Assembly: GCA_934725855.1 (NCBI GenBank)
Contig: CAKVCL010000008.1
Location: 41,325-105,324 of the forward strand
Direction: 5' to 3'
DNA: 64,000 nt
From: an uncultured Cellulosilyticum sp.
Lineage (GTDB): Bacteria; Bacillota; Clostridia; Lachnospirales; Cellulosilyticaceae
Below are positions 27,127 to 36,717 of this stretch, piece after piece. The notes below the pieces were generated by a model that had not been told where the DNA came from, searched no databases, and saw nothing but the letters and a program-made list of their open reading frames with translations. Numbering within the stretch: position 1 is the stretch's first letter; every line of letters begins with the position of its first letter. The position numbers were made by a program, and so were the translations under genes.

Positions 27127-27555
27127 TTAATCTCTTTTATGGCAATAAAAAGTTTCAATTCGACTCATTGCAATTCTTCCTCTTTCCAGTCTGCCTTCTT
27201 TAAGGCGCCAACCAAAAATATATCTTGGCGTCACCCCTTGAACAAAAAACCAAAATTCAGCGCCATTGTCTAACCATAAATACACGAACCTACCTATACA
27301 AACTTGAAGTTTTTGAGGTGCTATACTATTTGCCTCGCCTACTGTTGACCCTAGTCCTTGAGGTCCGATTACTGGTCCTGGTCCTTGAGGTGGAAATTGT
27401 GGCTGAATCACAGGCCCCGGTCCTTGAGGTGGAAATTGCGACTGGATGACTGGTCCTGGTCCAAATAACTGCTGAGCTTGTTGTTTTTGAGGGATAAAAT
27501 CTGGTGGTCTATTTTGCTCACGCTGGTTGTCATTCTTTCTTAATAGATTAAACAT
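27127..27555 (-). CDS. Small protein with Pro/Gln/Gly repeat N-terminus, unrecognised function
   Basis: I do not recognise this 142-residue protein. The first about 75 residues are polar and then contain three imperfect copies of the 12-residue unit GPGPVIQxQFPPQ, a flexible low-complexity stretch. The last about 60 residues look folded (LQVCIGRFVYLWLDNGAEFW, then RYIFGWRLKEGRLERG), ending SRIETFYCHKRD. There is no signal peptide or membrane helix. The repeated Pro/Gln segment followed by a compact domain resembles small spore-coat or exosporium proteins, but that is only an analogy. The start follows GATAGGAAAAC. It is transcribed alone between ung and cysK. Confidence 0.65.
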   Translation of the reverse strand: MFNLLRKNDNQREQNRPPDFIPQKQQAQQLFGPGPVIQSQFPPQGPGPVIQPQFPPQGPGPVIGPQGLGSTVGEANSIAPQKLQVCIGRFVYLWLDNGAEFWFFVQGVTPRYIFGWRLKEGRLERGRIAMSRIETFYCHKRD

Positions 27556-27619
27556 ACTGTTTTCCTATCAATAGGTTTTCTACTCATATCATATTATCCT
27601 TCTTTGATTTGGTTACTTT

Positions 27620-28549
27620 TTATTGGAATAATTGAGTAGATAAGTAACGTTCACCTGTATCTGGAAGTAACACCACAATTAATTTTCCTGTATTTTCTTC
27701 ACGCTTTGCATACTCTGTGGCGGCAGCAAGTGCTGCACCAGATGAAATCCCAACAAGCACCCCTTCTGTTTTAGCTAATTTTCTTGCTGCTTCAAAAGCT
27801 GCCTCATTAGTAATTGGTTTGATTTCATCGATTACGTCACGATCAAATACTTGTGGCACAAATCCTGCACCAATCCCTTGAATCTTATGTGGTCCTGGTT
27901 TACCACCAGAAAGTACGGGTGAATCAGCTGGTTCCACAGCCACAATTTTAACTTGTGGTTTCTTTTCTTTAAGTACCTCTCCTACGCCTGATACCGTTCC
28001 ACCTGTTCCGACACCTGCAATAAATACATCTACTTCACCTTCCGTGTCCTCCCATACTTCTAGTGCAGTTGTTTCTCTATGTGCTTTGGGATTAGCAGGA
28101 TTGTTAAATTGTTGTGGAATAAAGCTTGGTGCATAGATTACTGCTAATTCTTCTGCTTTTTCAATAGCCCCTTTCATTCCTTTTGCGCCTTCTGTTAATA
28201 CGAGTTCTGCACCTAATGCTTTAAGTATATTTCTTCTTTCCATGCTCATAGTGTCTGGCATCGTTAAAATGAGTCTATACCCTTTTGCTGCGCAAATATA
28301 AGCGAGTGCAATACCCGTATTACCACTAGTTGGTTCAATAATCGTGGTTCCTTCTTTTATTAACCCTTGCGCCTGAGCTTCTTCAATCATATAATACCCA
28401 ATACGGTCTTTGGCGCTGCTTCCTGGATTAAAGGATTCCAATTTAACCACTAAACGTGCTTTTAAACCCTCACTTTTAGCATAACGTGATACCTCTAGTA
28501 AAGGCGTGTGGCCAATCAAATCTGTAATACTTTTAGCAATCTTTGACAT
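27620..28549 (-). CDS. cysK: Cysteine synthase A (O-acetylserine sulfhydrylase)
   Basis: A 309-residue PLP enzyme that makes cysteine from O-acetylserine and sulfide. The PLP-binding lysine is K47 in [12 protein letters not shown]. The phosphate-binding loop is GTGGTVSG, and the substrate loop TSGNTGIAL is present. The frame extends 5 codons upstream, but GGAGGAAATAAAT leads into ATG 28549 ([20 protein letters not shown]). It lies 22 nt after an Rrf2-type regulator gene in the same operon, the arrangement known for CymR/CysK control of sulfur metabolism in Firmicutes. Confidence 0.97.
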   Translation of the reverse strand: MSKIAKSITDLIGHTPLLEVSRYAKSEGLKARLVVKLESFNPGSSAKDRIGYYMIEEAQAQGLIKEGTTIIEPTSGNTGIALAYICAAKGYRLILTMPDTMSMERRNILKALGAELVLTEGAKGMKGAIEKAEELAVIYAPSFIPQQFNNPANPKAHRETTALEVWEDTEGEVDVFIAGVGTGGTVSGVGEVLKEKKPQVKIVAVEPADSPVLSGGKPGPHKIQGIGAGFVPQVFDRDVIDEIKPITNEAAFEAARKLAKTEGVLVGISSGAALAAATEYAKREENTGKLIVVLLPDTGERYLSTQLFQ

Positions 28550-28571
28550 ATTTATTTCCTCCAAACTTATT

Positions 28572-29027
28572 TTAAATATAGTACATGCCTACATCAGAAA
28601 GTGCTAATTTCTGATAATCTTTGATTAAGTCTTCTAATGTTATTTCATCAATGACTTGATTAATACTTTCTGTAATTTTATCCCATACTTCAGTTTGTAA
28701 ACAGGCTTGCATGTTTTGGTAAACCAGTGAGCTCTCATTTTTTCTTGCCTCTTCTTCAACAATAACCAGTTCTCCCTCAATAGCTCTGATGACATCCCCT
28801 ACTGTAATATCTTTAGCTGCCCTCGCTAAAACATAGCCTCCTTGAGCTCCTTTAATGCTTTTAACAATTTGTGCTTTCTTTAATAAGGCAAAAACTTGCT
28901 CTAAATAATTGACTGATAAGTTTTGTCTTTTTGCAATATGTACCAAAGGAACTTGTTCACCTGTAGAATGAACGGCAAGGTCCACTAATGTCCGAAGCCC
29001 ATATCTTGTTTTTGTCGATATTTTCAT
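28572..29027 (-). CDS. Rrf2 family transcriptional regulator, probably CymR-like
   Basis: A 151-residue winged-helix regulator with the usual Rrf2 start ([20 protein letters not shown]), the recognition region ([20 protein letters not shown]) and the wing [20 protein letters not shown]. The IscR-type three-Cys cluster motif is absent: only one Cys (about residue 110) is found, so it should not bind a 2Fe-2S cluster. Together with the adjacent cysK this fits CymR, which represses cysteine genes and uses CysK as corepressor partner in Bacillus and Staphylococcus. AAAGGAGAGG precedes the ATG and a good promoter lies at 29068-29095. Confidence 0.9.
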   Translation of the reverse strand: MKISTKTRYGLRTLVDLAVHSTGEQVPLVHIAKRQNLSVNYLEQVFALLKKAQIVKSIKGAQGGYVLARAAKDITVGDVIRAIEGELVIVEEEARKNESSLVYQNMQACLQTEVWDKITESINQVIDEITLEDLIKDYQKLALSDVGMYYI

Positions 29028-29067
29028 TAGCCTCTCCTTTTAATTCCTAGTATTTCTGTATGTTTAA

Positions 29068-29095
29068 AGTATATTATATTTTTCTAAATTGTCAA
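29068..29095 (-). promoter_or_regulatory. Promoter of the rrf2-cysK operon
   Basis: TTGACA (29095-29090) and TATACT (29073-29068) with a 16 nt spacer, ending about 40 nt before the regulator start. Autoregulation is likely by analogy with other Rrf2 genes, but no operator is assigned. Confidence 0.65.
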
Positions 29096-29169
29096 CATTT
29101 TTCTCATACCTTCATTTATCTCTTATCTCCTATTGCTCATAATTAATTTTTAGCTTTCTCTCCTTATAA

Positions 29170-30021
29170 TTATTTATCAAAACCTTCTCCTATGACTTCA
29201 TGTATATTTTGTGACATCATAAAAGCATTCACATCTATATTCATAACTTCTCTTTTTAGCTCAACAAACTGTTTACGTTCAACGGCTGTTGTAATAACCA
29301 TTTTCTTTTCTCCACTATAACCCCCTTGTGCCTCATAAATCGTTGTTCCTCTGCCTAAATAATTTAACACATATTGGTTAATGCGTTGTGCTTTTTCTGC
29401 TGAGGTCGGTATAATCATCACATATTTTTGAATATTAAATCCAGCAATAATATAATCAATAAGCTGTGTTACAACAATAACCCCTAATACTGCATATAGT
29501 CCTTTTTCTAAGCCAAAAACAACAGTCGCTAATAGCACAACTACCATATCTGCTATAAGTAGTGACATTCCAATATTAAGATGACTATATTTGTTAATAA
29601 CCTTAGCTATAATATCTGTCCCGCCAGAAGATGCTTCTAAACTAAATACCATTGCTTGACCAATTGCAATAAAAAGTGCTCCAAATAATAAAAGAATAAG
29701 TTGGTCTTCACTAATAGGTTGCCAATTAGGCCAAATTCCCTCCATTAATGTCATAATTCCTGATATTGAAACACTACAAACTAAACTACGTACACCAAAA
29801 CTCTTTCCTAGAAAAATAAAGCCAATCATAAACATCGTCATATCTAATGCAAACATAATGATTCCAATTGGAATACTAGGCAAAATAGCCTTAACAACAA
29901 TAGCCATTCCACTAACGCCCCCCGCTGCTAAATCAGAGGGTGCCCAAAAAAAATATAGACCTATAGCTATAAGTAATGCTCCTACCTCAATATTTATATA
30001 TTGTTTTATTGTTTCTTTCAT
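29170..30021 (-). CDS. YitT family membrane protein (DUF161 plus DUF2179)
   Basis: A 283-residue protein with five or six hydrophobic helices in its first about 200 residues, including the family pattern FFWAPSDLAAGGVSGMAIV and later SLEASSGGTDIIAKVINKY. It ends in a soluble DUF2179 domain (about 215-280, KKMVITTAVERKQFVELKRE). YitT proteins are widespread in Firmicutes in several copies per genome; their transported substrate is not established. GAGGAAAGAGAT precedes the ATG. Single-gene unit. Confidence 0.92.
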   Translation of the reverse strand: MKETIKQYINIEVGALLIAIGLYFFWAPSDLAAGGVSGMAIVVKAILPSIPIGIIMFALDMTMFMIGFIFLGKSFGVRSLVCSVSISGIMTLMEGIWPNWQPISEDQLILLLFGALFIAIGQAMVFSLEASSGGTDIIAKVINKYSHLNIGMSLLIADMVVVLLATVVFGLEKGLYAVLGVIVVTQLIDYIIAGFNIQKYVMIIPTSAEKAQRINQYVLNYLGRGTTIYEAQGGYSGEKKMVITTAVERKQFVELKREVMNIDVNAFMMSQNIHEVIGEGFDK

Positions 30022-30149
30022 ATCTCTTTCCTCACCTTTATGCTTGATAAAAGCTTTAACATATCCTTTCTATCTTATATATTCCCTTTTTCTCTATATT
30101 TATTGGCAAAATTCATGTTAATAGATATATTTATTCACATAAATACATC

Positions 30150-30187
30150 AAAAAGAACGATACTCATCCTTGTGAATATCGCTCTTA
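30150..30187 (-). terminator. Terminator after the DUF4340 gene
   Basis: AAGAGCGATA pairs with TATCGTTCTT (one G-U or mismatch) with an inner TTCA/TGA extension, followed by TTTTT on the minus strand, 6 nt past the stop at 30193. Confidence 0.75.
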
Positions 30188-30192
30188 TCAGC

Positions 30193-31668
30193 TCATTTAG
30201 TTGAATTGGTTAACTCATTAAACACTTTTGTAATACGTTCTTTATTAACTGCAAATTCAATCACTCCATTGTATCTCAAAATGTAATAGTTGATATCATA
30301 TGGAATTAATTCAATATCGATCTTAGATGCATCCTTTAAAACATAACTCATTTGTGCTTCTGCCCTGCGTTCCTCTTTTTGCTCAATATTTGGGTTTTGC
30401 AAAGGTGCTTCAATCCAAAGACTTTCTTGTATCTTATTAAACCACTCATTAGCTTCTTCTTGATTTAATTCTCTATCATTTAGCTTAGCGACAATCATCT
30501 CACTAGGTACATTACTATCTGGAGTTGGGACTAAATTATTTTGAGCATTTGACTGCTCTACTTTTCCTACCTCATCTGATTGGTCTACTTGCTCCGCTTC
30601 ATCCACTTGATCTATTGATTCTAATTCTTCTGTTTCCTCGCTGCTTTCATTTTCTTTTACAGGACTAGAAGTTGTTTGTAGATTTAAGGAAAAGTGGTAT
30701 GTGCCTTGCGGATTACTTAAAATAATTTCTGAAATTTCATTTTGATCAAAATGAAGAACTTGCTTATTCATTGCATCATAAGCATTAAAAGCCACCAATT
30801 TTTGATAAACAGACTTTTCCATTAAATAAACATCCTGCCCATCATTAATCGTAACATAAACTCCATCATGACTTTGCTTACCAAATGCAAGTTTCAGGTT
30901 TTCATTAACCGTTACAACTAACTGCGGAGATGCTAAATCATATTTTCCTAATTCTTTATAACTTCCTACATAATTTATGATTTCTGCTTGTTTCAATGTA
31001 TTAATAAGTTCATTAACCACTTCTTCGTCTAAAATGCATGTAAGTGCATAATAATTTTCTAAAAGCCACTCACTTTGCTTAGTCATTTGTACTTCTTTAT
31101 CTTTATAGAGTATATTAAGCGTTTGAATCTCTGGCATTTCAAGAACTGCACGACAGTCTACAAAACGATTGGGACTAATTAATAAATCCTTGATTTTTTC
31201 ATAAGATACACTATACATCTTCTCATTCGTTTTTAAATAGATGCTATCTTCTGCTTCAACAGTATTTCCTATTTGAATCGTCTGCTGCTGTCCACTTTCA
31301 TCATATAGTGTGATCTTCATAGACGATTCATCGATCCCATAGGCTGTTTCATCCTGTACGTTTTTAATCATTTCTTTTGTTTCTATTCCCTTTAAAGCCA
31401 TAATCCACTGATTTACTAAATCTTGATCATACTTTAAATGAGAAAGCTCTGGATTGCTCCATATTCCATCATGCTTATCAATTTTAATAGTCTCCTCACC
31501 TATATAGTCAATGCTTACTACTTCTTCTAAATCAAAAACATAACCTACATAATCTTGTATTTTTACGGTTGCACTTATTTCCTTTTGATATCTATAAGCG
31601 AAAAAAGCACCACATCCCACTATCAAAATGATTCCCATTATGAATAGTGTTTTTCTTTCTTTTAACAT
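30193..31668 (-). CDS. DUF4340 domain-containing membrane-anchored protein
   Basis: A 491-residue exported protein with an N-terminal hydrophobic segment (LFIMGIILIVGCGAFFAYRY). The IVGC inside it could be a lipobox, making it a lipoprotein, or the segment could be a plain membrane anchor. The body carries DUF4340 repeats of the form 'WLLENYYALTCILDEEVVNE' and 'YDLASPQLVVTVNENLKLAF', which alternate with 'SVYQKLV...FVDCRAV'-like turns. About residues 325-375 are a strongly acidic Glu/Asp/Gln/Ser linker. DUF4340 is often encoded next to GldG-like ABC exporters, but none is seen here, so this copy stands alone. Function is unassigned. Confidence 0.78.
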   Translation of the reverse strand: MLKERKTLFIMGIILIVGCGAFFAYRYQKEISATVKIQDYVGYVFDLEEVVSIDYIGEETIKIDKHDGIWSNPELSHLKYDQDLVNQWIMALKGIETKEMIKNVQDETAYGIDESSMKITLYDESGQQQTIQIGNTVEAEDSIYLKTNEKMYSVSYEKIKDLLISPNRFVDCRAVLEMPEIQTLNILYKDKEVQMTKQSEWLLENYYALTCILDEEVVNELINTLKQAEIINYVGSYKELGKYDLASPQLVVTVNENLKLAFGKQSHDGVYVTINDGQDVYLMEKSVYQKLVAFNAYDAMNKQVLHFDQNEISEIILSNPQGTYHFSLNLQTTSSPVKENESSEETEELESIDQVDEAEQVDQSDEVGKVEQSNAQNNLVPTPDSNVPSEMIVAKLNDRELNQEEANEWFNKIQESLWIEAPLQNPNIEQKEERRAEAQMSYVLKDASKIDIELIPYDINYYILRYNGVIEFAVNKERITKVFNELTNSTK

Positions 31669-31943
31669 TCTAAATCCTCCTAGTACATCTTGTTTATAGT
31701 ATTAGTAATATTAACAACATTTTTATCAATTGCAATATATTTCTTCTCTTTTTTTACATTTTTATTATATAATGCATTTAAAGCGTTTCTTTATTTTTAA
31801 GTAATAGCTACATCATTTACATGCTATAACCCATTTAGCTATCTGTTAGTTTAACACTGATAAGTATAATTTGCAAATCAACTTTTATAACGACCAATTT
31901 TTATAAACACTTATCTTTTTTCTATATTTAAGGGGGATTTTAT

Positions 31944-32963
31944 ATGAAAAAAATTGTCATACCTAGTTCAAAATGTATTCCTGGCATGATTACTGCCGAG
32001 CCTATTATTGATTTAAAAACAGGAACTGTCATTGTTGCTGCTAATCAAGAATTAACACCTCATACAATTCAAAATGTACTTAATTTTATTCATACAGATA
32101 TTTGGGTTTATCTTGATTCTTTTAACAAAGTTTGGAATTTACCCGAGGAAACCCTAGAAAATTATCAAAAATACTCTGATGCTCTTGTTTCCGTTATCAA
32201 AGGGCTAGATTCTGATAACTTAAATGCCATCAGTGATTTTGAAGATTTCTGTAAGAATCTTCCTATTGATTTTAAAGCCAATTATAGCTTACTAGGTTGT
32301 ACCAATCTCATTGAACAGTTAGATTATAATACTTACAATCACAGTCTTAATGTCGCCTTCATTGCACTTCTTATTTGTAGACTTAATCATTTTGACAATG
32401 AATTTTGCACCTGCGCTATTAAAGCAGGTCTTCTTCACGACATAGGTATGCTCAATTTATCCTTCAATCCATTTGAAACACCAAAACCATGGACGCCTGA
32501 ACAGCAATCTGAGTATGAAAAACACCCTATTTTTAGTTATAATCTCGTCAGTAAACTAAAAGATCTTGATCCTTCTATTGGAAAGGCTGTATTAGCCCAT
32601 CACGAACGTTGTAACAGCACAGGATTTCCACTCCATCTATCCGCCCCTTATATTAGCAAACTGGGTAAAGTTTTGGCACTCGCAGATGCTTATGAGCTTC
32701 TTAGAAATGAATCGCATATCTTTAATGTTCTTAAAACTTTATTGGTCGAGCAAACAGATGCTTTTGATCCTCAGCTTGTCTTTACCTTCTGCGCTTATAT
32801 CGCAACTTATTTCGTGGGTACCTATGTGGTACTTAGCGATGGTTCTATTGCTGAAGTTGTATTTATCAATCCGGTTTGTGTTTATCGCCCAATTGTCAAG
32901 ATTAATGATGAGTTTATTAATCTTTATGAAAATCCTTCTCTTGAAATTGTGTCTATTAAATAA
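31944..32963 (+). CDS. HD-GYP domain protein, probable cyclic-di-GMP phosphodiesterase
   Basis: A 339-residue protein with a DUF3391-like N-terminal segment and a C-terminal HD-GYP domain. Metal-binding residues are in place: H133 (YNHSLNVA), H165-D166 (LLHDIGML), H194 (KHPIFS) and H219-H220-E221 (AHHERCNSTGFP). The defining GYP reads GFP here, and the next conserved segment keeps ISKLGKVLALADAYE. Enzymes of this class hydrolyse c-di-GMP and often control motility and pili; the pilus genes at the left edge are a possible but unproven target. AAGGGGGATTTTAT precedes the ATG. No riboswitch was seen in the 275 bp upstream. Confidence 0.88.
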   Translation: MKKIVIPSSKCIPGMITAEPIIDLKTGTVIVAANQELTPHTIQNVLNFIHTDIWVYLDSFNKVWNLPEETLENYQKYSDALVSVIKGLDSDNLNAISDFEDFCKNLPIDFKANYSLLGCTNLIEQLDYNTYNHSLNVAFIALLICRLNHFDNEFCTCAIKAGLLHDIGMLNLSFNPFETPKPWTPEQQSEYEKHPIFSYNLVSKLKDLDPSIGKAVLAHHERCNSTGFPLHLSAPYISKLGKVLALADAYELLRNESHIFNVLKTLLVEQTDAFDPQLVFTFCAYIATYFVGTYVVLSDGSIAEVVFINPVCVYRPIVKINDEFINLYENPSLEIVSIK

Positions 32964-32974
32964 TTCTTCATAAC

Positions 32975-33013
32975 TAAAGCTCGTATAAACTGCACCGTTT
33001 ATACGAGCTTTAA
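32975..33013. terminator. Terminator shared by HD-GYP and murI genes, overlapping the murI stop
   Basis: AAAGCTCGTATAAAC and GTTTATACGAGCTTT form a perfect 15 bp stem over a 6 nt loop (TGCACC). The right arm contains the last codons and the stop of murI (stop at 33001-32999). The hairpin therefore lies partly inside that coding sequence. Confidence 0.85.
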
Positions 33014-33757
33014 ATAGCTTTCCAAAAGCTGATTATCCTTGCATCTCTTTCCTGAATAATAAAAGTCTACCTTTGGTGCTATCTTCTCTTTTTCTTGACT
33101 TTCAGTAATATTCAAGCATTCTTTGAGATGTCTTATGGTTCCTTCATTGCCATCGTAAATTTTAACATGACTCGGTAATACCTTCTTAAGATACTTCTTA
33201 AAATAGACAAAATGCGTACATCCAAGAACAATTCCTACATATTCATCCAAATTATAAGGTTTTAGCTTGTCCTTAAAATACTCTATTAGCATTTGCTCAT
33301 CGAACTGCTTATTTTCTGCAAACTCAACAAGTTCTGGCAAAGGTAATGGCGTTGCTCTATGCTGATGATCCACATGTTCAATTAAAAGCTTATAACGTTC
33401 TTCTTTCAAATAAAGTGGTGTTGCCGTTACAATCACTTTTCCCTGTGCATTTTGGTCAATAGCGGGTTTCACAGCTGGTTCCATTCCTATGATGGGTAAA
33501 TCATATAGGCTACGTAATTCTTCAACCGCTACACTTGTTGCTGTATTGCATGCAATCAATATAGCATCTACGCCTTGCTCAATTAAAAAACTTACTACTT
33601 CTTTAACATATCCCACAACTTCCTCTTTAGGTTTTGTCCCATAGGGAACATGTAAATTGTCTGAATAATAAATATACTCAACTTGTGGTAAGAGCTCTAT
33701 AGCCGTCTTTAAAACAGTGATGCCACCAATTCCTGAGTCAAAAATACCGACTTTCAT
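32999..33757 (-). CDS. murI: Glutamate racemase
   Basis: A 252-residue cofactor-independent racemase that supplies D-glutamate for peptidoglycan. Both catalytic cysteines are present: C70 (LIACNTATS) and C180 (VLGCTHFVYF). The N-terminal motif GIFDSGIGGITVLKT is typical. A GTG at 33766 is possible, but AAAGGG at 33766-33771 fits ATG 33757 better. The gene ends inside the hairpin that terminates both it and the convergent HD-GYP gene. Confidence 0.96.
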   Translation of the reverse strand: MKVGIFDSGIGGITVLKTAIELLPQVEYIYYSDNLHVPYGTKPKEEVVGYVKEVVSFLIEQGVDAILIACNTATSVAVEELRSLYDLPIIGMEPAVKPAIDQNAQGKVIVTATPLYLKEERYKLLIEHVDHQHRATPLPLPELVEFAENKQFDEQMLIEYFKDKLKPYNLDEYVGIVLGCTHFVYFKKYLKKVLPSHVKIYDGNEGTIRHLKECLNITESQEKEKIAPKVDFYYSGKRCKDNQLLESYLKLV

Positions 33758-33881
33758 TTCTAACACCCTTTCAACATTTGTTTTACCTTAACCTATTATA
33801 AGCATTTTATAAAAGATTGTAAACTTTACACCTTGCCTCTTTACCTTTTTTTGTCTTGCATTAATAACCTTATTTTTGATA

Positions 33882-33922
33882 GCAAAAAAGGTTGCAACTC
33901 TAAAGTTTAGCAACCTCTTTTA
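33882..33922 (-). terminator. Terminator after the NhaC antiporter gene
   Basis: AGGTTGC and GCAACCT pair around a 14 nt loop, extended by AAA/TTT pairs, and are followed by TTTTTTGC on the minus strand. It starts 12 nt past the stop. Confidence 0.82.
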
Positions 33923-33933
33923 GTACTCATCTC

Positions 33934-35475
33934 TTATTCATTGCATTTCTTAGTACTCATACGATGCAAAATCCACAAACTTCCCATCAGCATCACAATG
34001 GATGCGCCTAATGTTAGCATAAGGTTCTGTGTAAAACCTGCTATTAAATAGCCAATAAAACAGCAAACTCCAACTAGTACGACATATGGGATTTGTGTAG
34101 ATACGTGATCAATATGATTGCAACCTGCTCCTGTAGAAGACAAGATGGTTGTATCCGATATTGGTGAACAGTGATCTCCAAGTACTGCCCCTGCCAAAGT
34201 TGCAGCAATTGAAATCACTATTAATTCAGGTGCGATTTGCTCACAAACCACTGCTACTATTGGAATAAGAATTGTAAAAGTTCCCCATGAAGTTCCCATT
34301 GAGAATGACAAAAAGGCTGCCACTGCAAAAATAACTGCTGGAATAAACTGTGGTAACATTGAAGAATTTGCAACTAAATTTCCTACATAGACACCTGTAT
34401 TTAATAATTCACGGCATACCCCGCTAATCGACCATGCCAAAATTAAAATAATAAATGCTCCTGTCATGGAGCGCACCCCTACGCCTATTCCTTCCATAAA
34501 CTCCTTAAATGTAAGCAGTTTTCTTGGAATGAATAATACAAACGCTACAATAAGTGCTCCAAATCCCCCAAGAACAAGTGCTGGTCCTGCATCTGTATTT
34601 CCAAACCCTTCTGCAATTGATAGCCCACCTTCAAAGTAACCTCCCACATAAAGCATTGCAAGAATAGAGAAGCCAATTAATGCAATAATCGGTACTAATA
34701 AATCAAATACTCTTCCTTTGTCCGAGATTTTCATACGTGAAAGTTCATCGTCTCCTAATGATTCATCATTTTGGTTCTTTACTGTTTTTCTTTCACGCGC
34801 TTCTTTTTCAAATTTTGCCATTGGTCCAAATTCTAAATTTGTTGTACATAAAACAACCACCATTACAATCGTTAAAATAGCATATAAATTAAATGGAATA
34901 GCATTTAAAAAGGTTTGCATACCATTTAAAGACTCACTTGATGACTCAATCTGAGAAATAACCGATGCTGCCCATGATGATATAGGCGCAATAATACAAA
35001 CAGGTGCTGCTGTTGCATCAATAATATAAGCAAGTTTTGCCCGGGAAATACCATGCTTGTCTGTTACGGGACGCATAACTGTTCCAATTGTTAAACAGTT
35101 AAAATAATCATCAATAAAAATTAAGGCACCTAAAGCTGAAGTAGCAAGCTGCGCTCCACTTCTTGTTTTTATTTTAGAAGATGCCCAATTTCCATAGGCT
35201 CTTGAACCACCTGCCATCGTAATAACGGCAACTAATGTTCCTAATAATCCTAAGAAAATTAAGATAGACGCATTTTCACCTATTTTTTCACTCATTAAAT
35301 GGAACATGACACTTACTGCTTTTACAATACCACCCTCTGTATGGCTGGCATAGATCATCGTTCCTGCAAAAATACCAATTAATAATGATGAAATCACTTC
35401 TTTCGTTATAAGGGCAAGGCCAATAGCTAATAGAGGTGGGATGAGCGATAACCAACCTACATCAATAGCTTCCAT
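33934..35475 (-). CDS. Na+/H+ antiporter, NhaC family
   Basis: A 513-residue membrane protein with about a dozen hydrophobic helices. Family blocks include GALIFIDDYFNCLTIGTVMR near residue 120 (acidic pair in the membrane) and the C-terminal re-entrant pattern FLSFSMGTSWGTFTILIPIV, ATLAGAVLGDHCSPISDTTI. A charged cytoplasmic loop of about 30 residues lies in the middle. NhaC-type carriers exchange sodium for protons or, in some members, amino acids or dicarboxylates, so the exact substrate is open. AGGAGGAAT precedes the ATG. Single-gene unit with its own terminator. Confidence 0.92.
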   Translation of the reverse strand: MEAIDVGWLSLIPPLLAIGLALITKEVISSLLIGIFAGTMIYASHTEGGIVKAVSVMFHLMSEKIGENASILIFLGLLGTLVAVITMAGGSRAYGNWASSKIKTRSGAQLATSALGALIFIDDYFNCLTIGTVMRPVTDKHGISRAKLAYIIDATAAPVCIIAPISSWAASVISQIESSSESLNGMQTFLNAIPFNLYAILTIVMVVVLCTTNLEFGPMAKFEKEARERKTVKNQNDESLGDDELSRMKISDKGRVFDLLVPIIALIGFSILAMLYVGGYFEGGLSIAEGFGNTDAGPALVLGGFGALIVAFVLFIPRKLLTFKEFMEGIGVGVRSMTGAFIILILAWSISGVCRELLNTGVYVGNLVANSSMLPQFIPAVIFAVAAFLSFSMGTSWGTFTILIPIVAVVCEQIAPELIVISIAATLAGAVLGDHCSPISDTTILSSTGAGCNHIDHVSTQIPYVVLVGVCCFIGYLIAGFTQNLMLTLGASIVMLMGSLWILHRMSTKKCNE

Positions 35476-35559
35476 GTTTTATTCCTCCTAAATGTATAAT
35501 CCCCCCTATTCTACCAAACTTTGTCGTCTTCTGTCAATTTAAGTATTTTTTCTATTGAA

Positions 35560-36633
35560 CTATTGAGCTAAATAAGCGGTAACAATAAATCCGTCTTTAT
35601 TATTGCCAGATACATCATATTTTTTACTTGAAGGAACAGGAATATTCGTTACATTTCCTTCAGACGGAACATAATATATAGAATAGTTCTGTGTCTCTTT
35701 CGTAATCCCTTGTCCTGGATTTTCATAATAAGTATATCCTTTAAGGAATTCTATATATTCTTCTAGACAAAGATTTAACTCTTTCATAATCTGTGCATGG
35801 CACTTTCCTACATAACGAAAATGCCAAGGTTCATATCCTATCCCCGTTAATTCTTTTTTGCTGGTATCATAGCGCATAATAAAACCATATTTATAGCAAT
35901 TATCATTAATCCATTCATAAATCCCCGTACCATCATACTGTGTCGTTGTCCCTGCTTTGTCACATAAGCTAAAATCAACAGCTAAACCTGTATGATGTTC
36001 ACTTCTATCAGGTCTAGCCACAAAAATATCACTTGAAGCTTCTTTTTGAAGACTTTCATAATGCAAGGCTTCTTGGGTATTATAGTCTCTATAACCACTA
36101 ACAACTGCCAGATCATTTTCCCCAACTGCTTCATTAAATGCAGTGATCATTTCTTTTAATGCCTCAGCTGCTGATTCATTCAATTTAATTTCTTTACTTT
36201 TCATATTGCAGACACCTTGTAAATAGTCTCCAATTTGAACCAGCTTTTCATCACTATACTCCGTAATTGGATTTTGATCATTTACTAAAATTAAATTACC
36301 CTCCTTTAATTCTTCCCAGTTTTTTTGCATAATCGTTTCATTTTCTTCACTTGCAGTCTTCTTTTTCTGTTCCTGCTTTTTTTCTTTAGTTCCTGCCTTG
36401 CTATCAGATTCATCTGCTAAATCGTTACTGCTAGCTGTCTTAACTTCTTCCCCATTTTCTCCAACAAGCACATGAACAGTCCCTTTTATAATAAAAAACA
36501 CTAAAAGAAATCCTGCTAAAAGGATCGTATTTCTCTGAATTATTCGTTTTCGTCTTTTTTTTCTTTTTTGTTCTTGTATTTGTCTTCTACGCTCTTGCTC
36601 CGCTACATTTTGTTCCATCTTGTTTTGTTCCAT
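35560..36633 (-). CDS. Membrane-anchored D-alanyl-D-alanine carboxypeptidase, VanY/M15B type
   Basis: A 357-residue zinc carboxypeptidase that trims the terminal D-Ala from peptidoglycan stem peptides. It has a very basic cytoplasmic N-terminus (QEQKRKKRRKRIIQR), one transmembrane helix (TILLAGFLLVFFIIKGTVHV), a charged Lys/Glu linker, and the VanY domain. Zinc and catalytic residues lie in SEHHTGLAVDFSL and EPWHFRYVG, after the VVSGYRDY motif. Two ATGs are close: AAGGGGGG abuts the first (36639) but is 6 nt from the second (36633), so the second is chosen. The domain is outside the membrane. It is transcribed divergently from the nfeD-like gene. Confidence 0.92.
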   Translation of the reverse strand: MEQNKMEQNVAEQERRRQIQEQKRKKRRKRIIQRNTILLAGFLLVFFIIKGTVHVLVGENGEEVKTASSNDLADESDSKAGTKEKKQEQKKKTASEENETIMQKNWEELKEGNLILVNDQNPITEYSDEKLVQIGDYLQGVCNMKSKEIKLNESAAEALKEMITAFNEAVGENDLAVVSGYRDYNTQEALHYESLQKEASSDIFVARPDRSEHHTGLAVDFSLCDKAGTTTQYDGTGIYEWINDNCYKYGFIMRYDTSKKELTGIGYEPWHFRYVGKCHAQIMKELNLCLEEYIEFLKGYTYYENPGQGITKETQNYSIYYVPSEGNVTNIPVPSSKKYDVSGNNKDGFIVTAYLAQ

Positions 36634-36717
36634 TTTCATCCCCCCTTAATCTAAGTCATTCATTATGTATTTATTTTACCATAATCCACTATTTTCACCT
36701 AGCACTGTTATGAGTAT

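Noticed and set aside
28572-29027. IscR (Fe-S sensing Rrf2 protein)
   Set aside because: The conserved three-cysteine cluster motif is missing and the neighbour is cysK, not isc/suf genes.
31669-31943. Cyclic-di-GMP riboswitch before the HD-GYP gene
   Set aside because: No GEMM-type conserved core is visible in this AT-rich leader.
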